Shown in pieces: positions 50,011 through 58,415 of a stretch of DNA of 64,000 nucleotides (position 1 is the first letter of the stretch; each line of letters starts with the position of its first letter). Made by a program: the position numbers and the translations under genes. Source of the stretch: Bog-756 sp963828385 (GTDB taxonomy: Bacteria > Actinomycetota > Acidimicrobiia > Acidimicrobiales > RAAP-2); NCBI GenBank assembly GCA_963828385.1, contig CAWHEF010000001.1, positions 1 to 64,000 on the forward strand, given 5' to 3'. The notes under the pieces were generated by a model. It was not told the DNA's origin and made no database searches. It saw nothing but the letters and a program-made list of their open reading frames with translations.

Positions 50011-51421
50011 CGCTGACCTCCTTGGCTAGCTCGCGATAGGCGATCGCACCTCGCGACGCCGGGTCGAACACGGTGATCGGCTGCCCGAACGACGGAGCCT
50101 CCGAGAGTCTCACGGTCCGGGGGATGACGTTCCGACACACCTTTGCCCCGAAATGCAGCCGGACGTCCCGGGCAACCTGGTCGGCCAGCTTGGTGCGGGC
50201 GTCGTACATCGTCAGCACGATTGTCGAGATGTCGAGCTTCGGGTTGAGGTTGGACGCCACGAGGTGCACGTTCTGCAAGAGTTGGCTTAGACCCTCGAGT
50301 GCGTAGTATTCGCACTGGATCGGGACGAGCACTTCGTCCGCCGCCGCCAGCGCGTTCACGGTGATCAAGCCGAGCGATGGGGGGCAGTCGATCAGGATGT
50401 AGTCGAACTCCTCCAGCACCGTCTCCACCGATCGCTTGAGCTTGAGCTCGCGGCTGAACGCCGGCACCAGCTCGATCTCCGCTCCGGCCAGGGCGATGGT
50501 GGCGGGCGCTACGAAGAGGTTCTTCATGCTGGTCGGCTCGATGCAGTCCTCGAGCGAGGCGTCCCGCATCAGCACGTCGTACATCGAGAGCTCGAACGTT
50601 CGAGCATCGACACCGAGACCGGTGGTGGCGTTGCCCTGGGGGTCGAGATCGACGACCAGGACCCTGAACCCGAGCTCGGCCAGAGCGGCCCCGAGATTGA
50701 CGGCGGTGGTCGTCTTGCCGACCCCACCCTTCTGGTTGGCCACCGCCAGCACCCGGGGTAGGGGATTACCCGATGCCTCCTGCGGTTCGTCCTCGACGGC
50801 GACGGCCGGCTCGGCGACCGCCGGTTCCACGGCCGACCGAACCGTCTCCACCTGTCCCGCGGTTGGCGTCTCGGCCGGCGGACCGGGTTCGGTGCTGATG
50901 GCGACGGAAGCCGGTTCGGTGGTCTCGACCGGGTACTGGGCGACAGCGACGATATCGATCTCTCCGGTGTCGGGGAATACGCCCACGCTCGCCTCCAACA
51001 CCTCGATGGGCGGCGGGCTTCCTTCGCTCTGGGGACCCGGCGGCCGGAGATCAGCAGGACTGTCTATCGGAGCCAAGGCTTCGATCGAAGGGACGTCCTC
51101 GATCGGAGACTCTTCCTCAACCAACGCCTCGACCGGCTCCGGCGGGTCATCCTGGCCACGTTCGGCGGAATCGGATCCAGGAGTCGGCGGCGGCGCCGAG
51201 GGTTGCCCGGAGCCCGGCCAGACGCCGTCCGCTGCGTCCGCAGACGGAGGCGCCCCCGTTTCCTCCGACGGGTCTGACGGGGCAGTCTCTGCTTCCGGCT
51301 CTGACGGGCTGGGCGGGACGCTCTTGTTCCGTCCCCGTCGTAGGCCGCGCACTACCGTCTCAACCGGACTCGAGCGTTCAAGGCCTTCATCCTCCCCTGC
51401 GCCGTCATCGAGGTCAAGCAT
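49997..51421 (-). CDS. parA: Chromosome partitioning ATPase ParA with a long acidic N-terminal extension
   Basis: Walker-type ATPase that moves ParB-bound origins. Of 474 residues, the last 255 are a typical ParA: deviant Walker A QKGGVGKTTTA (231-240), VVDLDPQGNATTGLG, ILIDCPPSLGLITVNAL and TMYDARTKLADQVA. Residues 1-220 are a disordered Glu/Pro/Ser-rich extension with few positive charges. The ATG at 51421 is preferred because a perfect parS lies 14 bases upstream of it; the frame is open for another 40 codons through that site. Confidence 0.92.
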   Translation of the reverse strand: MLDLDDGAGEDEGLERSSPVETVVRGLRRGRNKSVPPSPSEPEAETAPSDPSEETGAPPSADAADGVWPGSGQPSAPPPTPGSDSAERGQDDPPEPVEALVEEESPIEDVPSIEALAPIDSPADLRPPGPQSEGSPPPIEVLEASVGVFPDTGEIDIVAVAQYPVETTEPASVAISTEPGPPAETPTAGQVETVRSAVEPAVAEPAVAVEDEPQEASGNPLPRVLAVANQKGGVGKTTTAVNLGAALAELGFRVLVVDLDPQGNATTGLGVDARTFELSMYDVLMRDASLEDCIEPTSMKNLFVAPATIALAGAEIELVPAFSRELKLKRSVETVLEEFDYILIDCPPSLGLITVNALAAADEVLVPIQCEYYALEGLSQLLQNVHLVASNLNPKLDISTIVLTMYDARTKLADQVARDVRLHFGAKVCRNVIPRTVRLSEAPSFGQPITVFDPASRGAIAYRELAKEVSGGTT

Positions 51422-51434
51422 TTCCGCCCCGCTG

Positions 51435-51448
51435 GTTTCACGTGAAAC
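51435..51448. promoter_or_regulatory. parS site 1
   Basis: GTTTCACGTGAAAC, a perfect 14-bp palindrome matching the ParB-binding consensus, directly before the parA start. Confidence 0.9.
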
Positions 51449-51581
51449 GACCAGGGCCCGGGTGAGGCGCGGCGCCGAGCTCCGACTGAGCGTGCCGCTC
51501 CAGCCCACCCAGAATGACGGGCGAGGATCCTGAACCCCCACCGGCCACCCGCGTCCCGGTACCTGCTCCTCGCTGTCGGAC

Positions 51582-51595
51582 GTTCCACGTGGAAC
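51582..51595. promoter_or_regulatory. parS site 2
   Basis: GTTCCACGTGGAAC, a perfect 14-bp palindrome and a known parS variant in Actinomycetota, 134 bases beyond site 1. Confidence 0.85.
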
Positions 51596-51666
51596 CTTGT
51601 AGCTCCGGCCGAGCCGGAACTCATGGCGCCGGCTTTGGCCTCGAACACTTCCTCCGAGCCCGATTC

Positions 51667-52273
51667 TCAGCCGACCGATGAGCGATCTCGGAAGCGCCTC
51701 CGAGAGATTGGATCAGCCGGGACCGAGCGGGGTTCCGCGGATCGCAGCGCGGCGTGACTCATGCTCGCGATAGTTGCCAGCCCATGACCGGCAGTCGGGA
51801 CAATCAACCCCACAAGGACGAGCCTCGGACCTGACAGTCGAGCTACACGGGCGCCCGCCAGAAGAATTCCGAGTTGGATGTTGTCCGGATCCCGGAACGT
51901 GATCATGGCGTTCCGTGTGTACGGTGGCTCCTTGACGCCAGAGTGGACGATGCCCAGGGGAGTCCGAGGCGCTCTGCCCACTCATCCAAGTCCGTCCGCT
52001 CCGCGACCAGGAACTCGAGATGGGCGAGGCCGGGAGCCAACTCGTCGAATGGCTCCCGCGACCCCCCGGAGTACTCGACCAGGCAGATTTCGAGCCCACT
52101 CCGCGGCTCGAGGAGACAAGCATCACGCTGATGCTTATCGTCGGGCTCGTACTCACGGCGGGTGGTCAGATCCAGCAGCTGCCGATCCAGTGGACGCTTC
52201 GTTCCAAGCTGGTCACGGTAAAGGTTGGGGACAGGTCGCCCGTGATCGATGGCACAGGCGTTGAGTCTGCCAT
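51667..52273 (-). pseudogene. VOC (glyoxalase/bleomycin-resistance) family protein, disrupted
   Basis: Pieces of one vicinal-oxygen-chelate domain lie in three frames. ATG 52273 gives DLSPTFTVTSLERSVHWI (first strand and helix). A second frame continues RREYEPDDKHQRDACLLEP, SGLEICLVEYSGG, LAHLEFLVAERTDLDEWAERLG. A third gives AMITFRDPDNIQLGILLAG, the usual end. Breaks fall near 52170 and 51965. The 5' and 3' limits are uncertain, and sequence after about 51830 looks non-coding. It interrupts the usual parA-rsmG adjacency, so it may be a late insertion. Confidence 0.55.
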
Positions 52274-52485
52274 TCCGGGAGGCGCCCCTTTGCCGATTCA
52301 TCCTTCCGCCGACGGTGCGGGCATCGACAACGAGCCGGTATCCCGGGAGTTCCCGAAGCGTCCGGTCGGAGGCTCATCCCGACCCCGGCGTCGCGGGCCC
52401 TCTCTGGCGATCGCATTCCCGCTCATCCCTGAGGTTCCCCGAAGCCGAACCTTGGAGATGGGCTGGTGGATCTGCTGGAGGGGGC

Positions 52486-53178
52486 CTAGCGTTGAAACAA
52501 CGGTCGCCGGCGGGGAATCCCGGTACGTCGGGGGAAGCGGTCGGGGACCTGCGCCACCTTCGTCAGGACCTGATACCCGAATCTGGCGGCCACCCGAATC
52601 CGTGGGCCCACCTCGAGCGAGAGGGCAGCAAGGCCATCGGCCGGCCACCGATCCTCGGCCCGTTGATCAGGGGGTTCGGAAACGACCAGCAGACCTCCGA
52701 CGGCCACCAACGGCGATCCACACTCGGCGGTGACGCCGGCGGGCCCAAACGAGCGCGCCGTCACCACCTCGAAGCGCTCCCGCAGCAAAGGGTCGTGGCC
52801 GGCTTCCTCGGCCCGGAGTCGCACCACTGTTCCACGTGGCACATCTCCCCGGCCGAGTTCGCCGGAGAGGAACTCGGCTCGACGGGCGTTGGCCTCGAGC
52901 AGCACGACCTCCGACCCCGGCCAGCGTGCCGCCAGGACCAGTCCGGGCAATCCGCCTCCCGACCCGAGATCCAATACCCGGTCGGGTGTCCCTCCCCAGA
53001 CCTCTTCGACGACCTGGACGAATCCGAGTGCGTGTTCGAGCTGGTCGACAACGGGCATTGGTCCGAGAAAGCCCTGGCGGGCCGCCCGCGAGACCGCTTC
53101 CTCCGCCCAGTCCGGACGACGCCGGTCCCCCGACCCCGGTGCCCCGGGGTCCGGAGGGCGGTCGCCCGGCAGGGTCAA
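52486..53178 (-). CDS. rsmG: 16S rRNA (guanine527-N7)-methyltransferase RsmG
   Basis: Methylates G527 of 16S rRNA (GidB), 230 residues. The SAM motif is VLDLGSGGGLPGLVLA, followed by VVLLEANARRAEFL, VRLRAEEAG and VTARSFGPAG. The only reasonable start is TTG at 53178, which overlaps the jag stop. The usual FVQVVEEVW opening is present. A one-mismatch parS lies inside the gene. Confidence 0.92.
   Translation of the reverse strand: MTLPGDRPPDPGAPGSGDRRRPDWAEEAVSRAARQGFLGPMPVVDQLEHALGFVQVVEEVWGGTPDRVLDLGSGGGLPGLVLAARWPGSEVVLLEANARRAEFLSGELGRGDVPRGTVVRLRAEEAGHDPLLRERFEVVTARSFGPAGVTAECGSPLVAVGGLLVVSEPPDQRAEDRWPADGLAALSLEVGPRIRVAARFGYQVLTKVAQVPDRFPRRTGIPRRRPLFQR
52829..52842. promoter_or_regulatory. 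parS-like site 3 inside rsmG
   Basis: GTTCCACGTGGCAC, 13 of 14 bases of the GTTCCACGTGGAAC palindrome, lies within rsmG coding sequence; parS sites inside genes near the origin are common. Confidence 0.65.
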
Positions 53179-54155
53179 CTCGAGGGTTGAATGACGACGT
53201 ACCGGGTCGGCTCGGTCCCGGCCGAACGCGTCTCGACGCCCTCGACCTCGTTGACCGTGTCGTGGACCACCTTGCGGTCGGCCGGGGACATGGGTTCGAG
53301 TGCGCGCGACTCGCCGGACTGCCTGACCTCGTCGATGATCCCCTCCGTGAACCGACGGAGAGCGGCGGCTCGTTTTTCACGATAGCCGCCGACGTCGACC
53401 AGGATCCGGTCCGTCCTGGTCTCGGACTGCCGCTGGACGAAGGTCCGGGTGAGCTCCTGGACCGCGCCTAGGGTCGCGCCACGGGGGCCGACCAGCAGCC
53501 CGAGATCGTCCCCTCTGGCCGCCACCTGCACCGTCTCATCGTCGAGCTCGACGGCGTCCACGTCAGCACCCAGACCGAACTCCTCGAGAAGCCCGGCCAC
53601 GAACCCTCGGGCCAGCTCTCCCTGTTCGGCCAACGTCAATGACTCCTGCATGTCGTCCTCGCTCTCGTTGCGTCCCTGCCTCGATCCGGTGTCCTCCGGG
53701 TCGCCGCCCGAGCGCCCCGCGGCGCCGGAACGGACCTGTGATCCCCGGCGCCGGCGCGGCGACTTCGCTCCGGCATCGTTCGAGCCACCGCTGGATCCTC
53801 CGGATCCCTTCCCGTCCGATCCCTCTGCGCTCGGCGCCGCCACGGTCAGCGCCGTCTGGTCCTCGCCCCCGCGTGCACCGCCTGAGCCGACCCTCTGTCC
53901 GCTCCGCCGACGTTGGGACCCTCCACCACCATTCCGGCCGCGTTCGGGTCGCTGCCGCCGACCGCGCTTGGGAGGGGGGGCGACGGGCCGGACACGACCC
54001 TGAACCCGGGCCTCACCCCGGACCCGACCGAACAGCCCCGGCTTCGGCTCGGTCAGCACGACGAACTCGGCGTCGTCCTCTGCGACCCCGAGCAGGTCGA
54101 GAACATGCTCCTTCGCCTCCGACAGCGACTTTCCGCTGGCTTCCACCCACTCCAC
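53175..54155 (-). CDS. jag: Jag/KhpB-like RNA-binding protein
   Basis: RNA-binding partner of YidC-linked genes, 326 residues. The Jag-N domain (VEASGKSLSEAKEHVLDLLGV, KPGLFGRVRGEARV) is followed by about 110 residues of Arg/Gly/Ser-rich disordered linker. Then come a KH domain (RGDDLGLLVGPRGATLGAVQEL) and an R3H domain (LEPMSPADRKVVHDTVNEV). GTG at 54155, three bases from the corrected yidC stop. Confidence 0.93.
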   Translation of the reverse strand: MEWVEASGKSLSEAKEHVLDLLGVAEDDAEFVVLTEPKPGLFGRVRGEARVQGRVRPVAPPPKRGRRQRPERGRNGGGGSQRRRSGQRVGSGGARGGEDQTALTVAAPSAEGSDGKGSGGSSGGSNDAGAKSPRRRRGSQVRSGAAGRSGGDPEDTGSRQGRNESEDDMQESLTLAEQGELARGFVAGLLEEFGLGADVDAVELDDETVQVAARGDDLGLLVGPRGATLGAVQELTRTFVQRQSETRTDRILVDVGGYREKRAAALRRFTEGIIDEVRQSGESRALEPMSPADRKVVHDTVNEVEGVETRSAGTEPTRYVVIQPSS

Positions 54156-54158
54156 GCC

Positions 54159-55509
54159 CTACCGTGCCTTTCGTGTGCGCTTCGCTTTGGACCGCGGATG
54201 CGCCTTCGGTTGTGCCGAGACGCCATCCTGGGCAGCCTGATTCCCGCCGCCCGCACCGTTGGACGATCGGCGGTCCGATCCGCGCGCGGTTGTTGACGCC
54301 CCTTCTGGCCACCTGACTACGCTCTCGACCGGTGCCATTCGTACTCGGCCCCGCTCGTTTCGCCCCTCCGCCGCCACTGCCACCGCTTCCGGTCCCAGCC
54401 GACGTCTTTTTCTTCGTCGCCGGTGCCCCGCTGGCAGAGCTCGACTTCGCCCTGGTGGCAGAGGTGGACTTCGCTCCGTCGGGCATTCGCGACGTGGCCG
54501 CGCCACGGGCCGACGAAGTGGCTGTGCTGCTTTTGGCACCTGTCCGGGTACCGGCGGCCCCACCTCCTTTGCCCGCGCCGCTGGACTTCGCCGCGGTACT
54601 CGGTCGCGGAAGGGCCCGTTCGCTGCGGTCGGCGGCCGGGATCTTGGCCGGAGGGCCATCGGCAGTGGGCTTCGGTGGTGCGCCGACGAGCCCCTTGCGG
54701 AACATGATCTCCTGCGTGAGCACCCGGATCGCGCTCGAAATGATAAAATAAACATTCAGAATCGCCGCGACATTGATGTAAATGAAGCCAAAGATGAGCG
54801 GCATGTATTTCTGTAAAGCAGCCGCCTGTGGGTTCGCCTGTGTTGCGCCCGGGTTCCGCTTGTTTAGCCGGGACATCTGCACGTATTGAAGGCCTACCGA
54901 ACCCAGCGCTAGCACTAAAAATGGGATGTAGGCCCACACCGAGCTGTGATGCGAGAGCAATTTGTCGGCGAAGTTCATGCCGAACGAATTGAGCTGACCG
55001 TGGCCGGCCACGATGGCCTGGTGCATCTTGCTGTCCACCGGGATGTAGCGGGGAACGGCCGTCACGGTCTGGGCATGGTGCACAGTTAGGCCGCCCACGG
55101 TCGTCGTGGTAGCAGGGTGGGTCACGGTATTGGTGATGCCACGGATCACGCTATAGAGGATGAAGAACGCGGGAAGCTGCAGGAGCATCGGCAAGCAACC
55201 CGAGGCCGGGCTCACTTTGTGCTCCTTATAGAGCTTCATCATTTCTTCGTTCAGAACCGCCCGATTCTCAGCTCCTTTGTACTTTTGTTGGAGTTTCTTC
55301 ATCTCCGGGGAGAGCGCCTGGAGTGCCGCCATGCTCTTTGTGCTCTTGACGGTGATGGGCGTCAGGAGGGCCATGATGACGATGGTCAAGAGAGCCACGT
55401 CGACTGGATAATTCGGGATGATCGAGTAGAAGAAGGCGAGAATCGACCCGACGGCGTCGAGCAACGGCTGGAAGATCTTGCCGATGGGCGTGGTCAGTGA
55501 TCCGAACAC
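54159..55509 (-). CDS. yidC: Membrane protein insertase YidC (apparent frameshift in tail)
   Basis: Inserts proteins into the membrane. Conserved spans and loops: FFYSIIPNYPVDVALLTIVI, MAALQALSPEMKKLQQKYKG, GCLPMLLQLPAFFILYSVIR, and LQKYMPLIFGFIYINVAAIL. Past residue 290 there is a long basic Ser/Gly/Ala tail. The uninterrupted frame runs to 54013, deep into jag, whereas the neighbouring frame ends naturally KAHPRSKAKRTRKAR at 54159, four bases before jag. A one-base indel near 54265-54330 is therefore likely. The membrane part uses unusually many AT-ending codons for this genome. Confidence 0.9.
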
Positions 55510-55790
55510 GGCTCGCTCCCTTCAGGGACGGGATCGAACCCTTGTCCTCCCCATGGATGACACCGCCCGAGACGCCGGGCCGCCAGCCACATGCCCCGGA
55601 GCGTCCCGTAACGCCCGATGGCCTCCGCTGCGTACTCCGAGCAGGTCGGGACGTACCGGCATCCGGTCGGCCTGTTGGCGCGTGCCAGCTGATAGACGTG
55701 GATGCCGCGAACGAGAACGTTCGACGGGTGCCTGTCCCCGGTCGCGTCCGGTCCGCTCCGGTCGAGCATGTCGATGCCCCCGGAGCTCAT
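55494..55790 (-). CDS. yidD: Membrane protein insertion efficiency factor YidD
   Basis: A 98-residue YidD. The core ANRPTGCRYVPTCSEYAAEAI, then GMWLAARRLGRCHPWG and GFDPVP are complete. The ATG at 55790 overlaps the rnpA stop and gives about 25 extra N-terminal residues; a start nearer VLVRGIHVYQLA is possible. It overlaps the yidC start by 16 bases. Confidence 0.9.
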   Translation of the reverse strand: MSSGGIDMLDRSGPDATGDRHPSNVLVRGIHVYQLARANRPTGCRYVPTCSEYAAEAIGRYGTLRGMWLAARRLGRCHPWGGQGFDPVPEGSEPCSDH

Positions 55791-56335
55791 GACGGACCGC
55801 CGTCTCTGGCCACCGCAGCCCGGCGCGACCCCGGTGGGGTCCGTGTGGCCCTCTCCAATGCTCCGCTCATGGCCACCTTCAGATCGTCGTACGTCAGCGT
55901 CGGTCCGTCCGGGCCCACGTGCACGAGGTAGGCACCGGCAGGCAATGACGGTGCCAGCTCGGTCATGATGGCCCGCAGTCGACGCCGTACCCGGTTCCTT
56001 ACTACAGCACGCCCGACCCGACGACTGATCGCGTAGGCCACGCGGGGCTCGGACCAGGATGTTTGCCGGACGAACCGCACGACTACCGGTCTGGTCCCCC
56101 CCACGGCGCCACTCGTTCGCACCGCTTCGAAGATCGCTCGGGACCGCACGCGTCCGACGGCGCGCCGGCGCGGCCGATTGGTGGACAGGGCGGCCGTCAG
56201 ACCGAGAGGCGATGACGTCCTTTCGCTCTCCGGGATCGGATGACCGCCCGGCCGGCCTTTGTCGACATGCGCTTGCGGAACCCGTGGGTCTTCGCCCGTT
56301 TCCGGGTGTTCGGTTGGTACGTACGCTTCATCCAT
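55787..56335 (-). CDS. rnpA: RNase P protein component with an N-terminal extension that overlaps rpmH out of frame
   Basis: Protein subunit of RNase P, which matures tRNA 5' ends. The core (VRSRAIFEAVR, VAYAISRRVGRAVVRNRVRRRLR with the RNR motif) begins near residue 58. The stretch just before the core has no ATG, GTG or TTG until GTG 56149, which would remove conserved basic residues and has no purine-rich ribosome site. The frame stays open through all of rpmH to ATG 56335, four bases upstream of the rpmH ATG and behind the same AAGGAAGGAAG site. That gives 182 residues. The 58-residue extension (MDEAYVPTEHPETG...) has no recognised domain. If GTG 56149 is the real start, the protein is 120 residues. 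Confidence 0.82.
   Translation of the reverse strand: MDEAYVPTEHPETGEDPRVPQAHVDKGRPGGHPIPESERTSSPLGLTAALSTNRPRRRAVGRVRSRAIFEAVRTSGAVGGTRPVVVRFVRQTSWSEPRVAYAISRRVGRAVVRNRVRRRLRAIMTELAPSLPAGAYLVHVGPDGPTLTYDDLKVAMSGALERATRTPPGSRRAAVARDGGPS
56197..56331 (-). CDS. rpmH: 50S ribosomal protein L34
   Basis: bL34, 44 residues: MKRTYQPNTRKRAKTHGFRK, then MSTKAGRAVIRSRRAKGRH and SV. It is a perfect family match in length and sequence. The AAGGAAGGAAG ribosome site is 9-10 bases upstream. It lies fully inside the extended rnpA frame, in a different frame. Confidence 0.96.
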   Translation of the reverse strand: MKRTYQPNTRKRAKTHGFRKRMSTKAGRAVIRSRRAKGRHRLSV

Positions 56336-56668
56336 CCACTTCCTTCCTTGCCCTGGACCGTGGACGTGGGTGTCGCGTGCGGCAGGGGAGCCCGGTCGCC
56401 GGGATCGGGACATTCCTCATCATTCTAGGCGCGATCAGCGGTCCCCTTCCGTCGACGGTCCGGCGGCGCACCCGGTGGCCGCGGTGTACCGTTCCGATCA
56501 CGGACGAACCCGGCCCGGTGGGGCCGAATTCGTCATGAGTATCACCCAGTGAGCGAGCGCCACCACCGTCCGGCTGCGCCAGGGGGACTGTTCCCACCGC
56601 AGGGGGAGTCGTCCACACCTGTGGACATGGCTGTGGACTAATCGAGCACCCGGAGAGCGGAAGCCCAA
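56336..56668. promoter_or_regulatory. rpmH-dnaA divergent spacer
   Basis: Promoters for rpmH (left) and dnaA (right). Near the dnaA start are an inverted repeat GTCCACA-CC-TGTGGAC (56611-56626) and TGTGGACTA (56632-56640), weak DnaA-box relatives (7 of 9), which fit DnaA autoregulation. No gene is seen. Confidence 0.6.
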
Positions 56669-58114
56669 GTGAACGACACCGAAGGTCTGTGGATGCTGTG
56701 TTCGGAGGCGCTGCGGGAACAGGTCTCCGATTCCATCTGGCAGGCCTACCTGTCGGGGATCTCCCCGCTGTCGGTGACCGATCGGGAGCTCGTCCTCGGT
56801 GTGCCCAATTCGCTCATCAGGGATCGGGTCGAGTCCCGGTTCCTCGGCCTGATCGAGGACACGGTGACCGGCACCGTCGGCCAGAAGCTCGCCGTCCACC
56901 TGGAGCTCATGCCGAACTCGCTCGAACCGGACTTCGAGTCCCTGGTCGACACCATGGCCGGGGCACCCGGAGTGACCGGAGACGAGAGCCGGTCGCTCAG
57001 CCCAACCTCCCCGGTGTCTCCTCCACCCACCAACCCCGGGCGGCCGGTGAGCCCTGGGCGGGCGGCCGCCCCGGCCCACCGGGAGCCGGTCGAGCTCGAC
57101 CCTCGCTACACCTTCGACACCTTCGTCATCGCCTCGTCGAACCGGTTCGCCCACGCCGCCGCCCGGTCGGTGGCCGAGTCACCGACCGGGTCCTACAACC
57201 CCCTGTTCATCTACGGCGACGCCGGGCTCGGAAAGACCCATCTGCTCCACGCCATCGGGAACTACGTGATCGAGAATTTCAACGGACGCGGGGTCCGCTA
57301 TGTGAACGCTGAGACCTACCTGAACGACTTCGTCGAAGCGCTCCACAGGAATGCCATGACCGCCTTCAAGCGCCGCTATCGCGAGTGTGACGTCATGCTC
57401 ATCGACGACGTCCAGTTCATGGAGGGCAAAGAGGGTATGCAGGAGGAGTTCTTCCACAACTTCAACTCGTTGTACGGGGCGTCCAAGCAGATCGTCCTCA
57501 CCTCGGACCGCTCACCGAAGTCGATCGCCTCACTCGAGGGTCGACTGCGAAGCCGGCTGATGTCAGGGCTGATCACCGTGATCCAGCCACCGGACCTCGA
57601 GACCCGGTTGGCCATCCTCCAGAGCAAGGCGGAGCACGAGAACGTCGACGTTCCCGATGACGTCCTCGAGTTCATCGCCAAGAACATCACGGAGAACATC
57701 CGTGAGCTCGAAGGGGCGCTCATCCGGGTCACTGCTTTCTCGAGCATCTACCGCGAGCCGTTGAGCAGGGATCTCGCCGAGCAGGTCCTCGGCGACATCG
57801 TCTCGGCGAACCAACCGAGACAGATCACCCCGCAGGTGATCCTGGAAGCGACCTCACAGGCTTTCGGGTTCTCGGTCGACGAGCTCCGGGGGGCCAACCG
57901 TCGTCGCCCACTCGTGACCGCCAGGCAGGTGAGCATGTACGTGTTCCGTGAGCTCACCGAGTTCAGTTATCCGGCCATCGGACGTGAGTTCGGCGGCCGC
58001 GACCACACGACGGTGATGCATGCCGTCGAGAAGATCAGTGGACTCATGCGAGAACGACATCAGATCTACAACCAGGTGACCGACCTCATCGTCCGGATCA
58101 AGAGCGGGACGTGA
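56669..58114 (+). CDS. dnaA: Chromosomal replication initiator DnaA
   Basis: Initiator ATPase that opens oriC, 481 residues. Domain I (GLWMLCSEALREQVSDSIWQ, LVLGVPNSLIRDRV), a short Pro-rich domain II, AAA+ domain III (YTFDTFVIASSNRFAHAAA, GDAGLGKTHLLHAIGN, VMLIDDVQFMEG) and DNA-binding domain IV (RRPLVTARQVSMYVFRELT, FGGRDHTTVMHAVEKI). GTG start at 56669. Confidence 0.97.
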   Translation: MNDTEGLWMLCSEALREQVSDSIWQAYLSGISPLSVTDRELVLGVPNSLIRDRVESRFLGLIEDTVTGTVGQKLAVHLELMPNSLEPDFESLVDTMAGAPGVTGDESRSLSPTSPVSPPPTNPGRPVSPGRAAAPAHREPVELDPRYTFDTFVIASSNRFAHAAARSVAESPTGSYNPLFIYGDAGLGKTHLLHAIGNYVIENFNGRGVRYVNAETYLNDFVEALHRNAMTAFKRRYRECDVMLIDDVQFMEGKEGMQEEFFHNFNSLYGASKQIVLTSDRSPKSIASLEGRLRSRLMSGLITVIQPPDLETRLAILQSKAEHENVDVPDDVLEFIAKNITENIRELEGALIRVTAFSSIYREPLSRDLAEQVLGDIVSANQPRQITPQVILEATSQAFGFSVDELRGANRRRPLVTARQVSMYVFRELTEFSYPAIGREFGGRDHTTVMHAVEKISGLMRERHQIYNQVTDLIVRIKSGT

Positions 58115-58415
58115 CCAGTCCCCACCTTCGCCTGGCGATCCCGCTTTCCAGAGGTTGTGCACTCTCTGTGGATAACAACCCGTCCAGCTGCGTTCAATCT
58201 GTGCAAACCGGTGAACTTTTCCATAACTCGTCATACCCAGGAAATCTGAGAAGCGTGCACCGGGGGATATCGGTGACAGCCGGTGGACGGCCAAACCGGA
58301 CCCATGCTGGCCGTCTGGATGGATATCCACAATCCACAGGCCTTACTACCATTACCAATTCAAATTCCATAGAAAGACAGAAGCTGGGGACCATCCCGGA
58401 AGAAAGGACCCCTCT
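58115..58415. other. oriC: Probable replication origin (oriC)
   Basis: The dnaA-dnaN gap. It holds a perfect DnaA box TGTGGATAA (58167-58175), near boxes ATATCCACA (58323-58331) and CAATCCACA (58330-58338), and weaker TTTTCCATA-like elements. An AT-rich stretch (about 58340-58380) beside the right-hand boxes is the best candidate for the unwinding element. The last 20 bases carry the dnaN ribosome site. Confidence 0.8.

Noticed and set aside
55787..56149. rnpA starting at GTG 56149
   Set aside because: Gives a normal 120-residue length but removes the conserved basic start of the core and has no ribosome site. Kept as the main alternative, not as the call.
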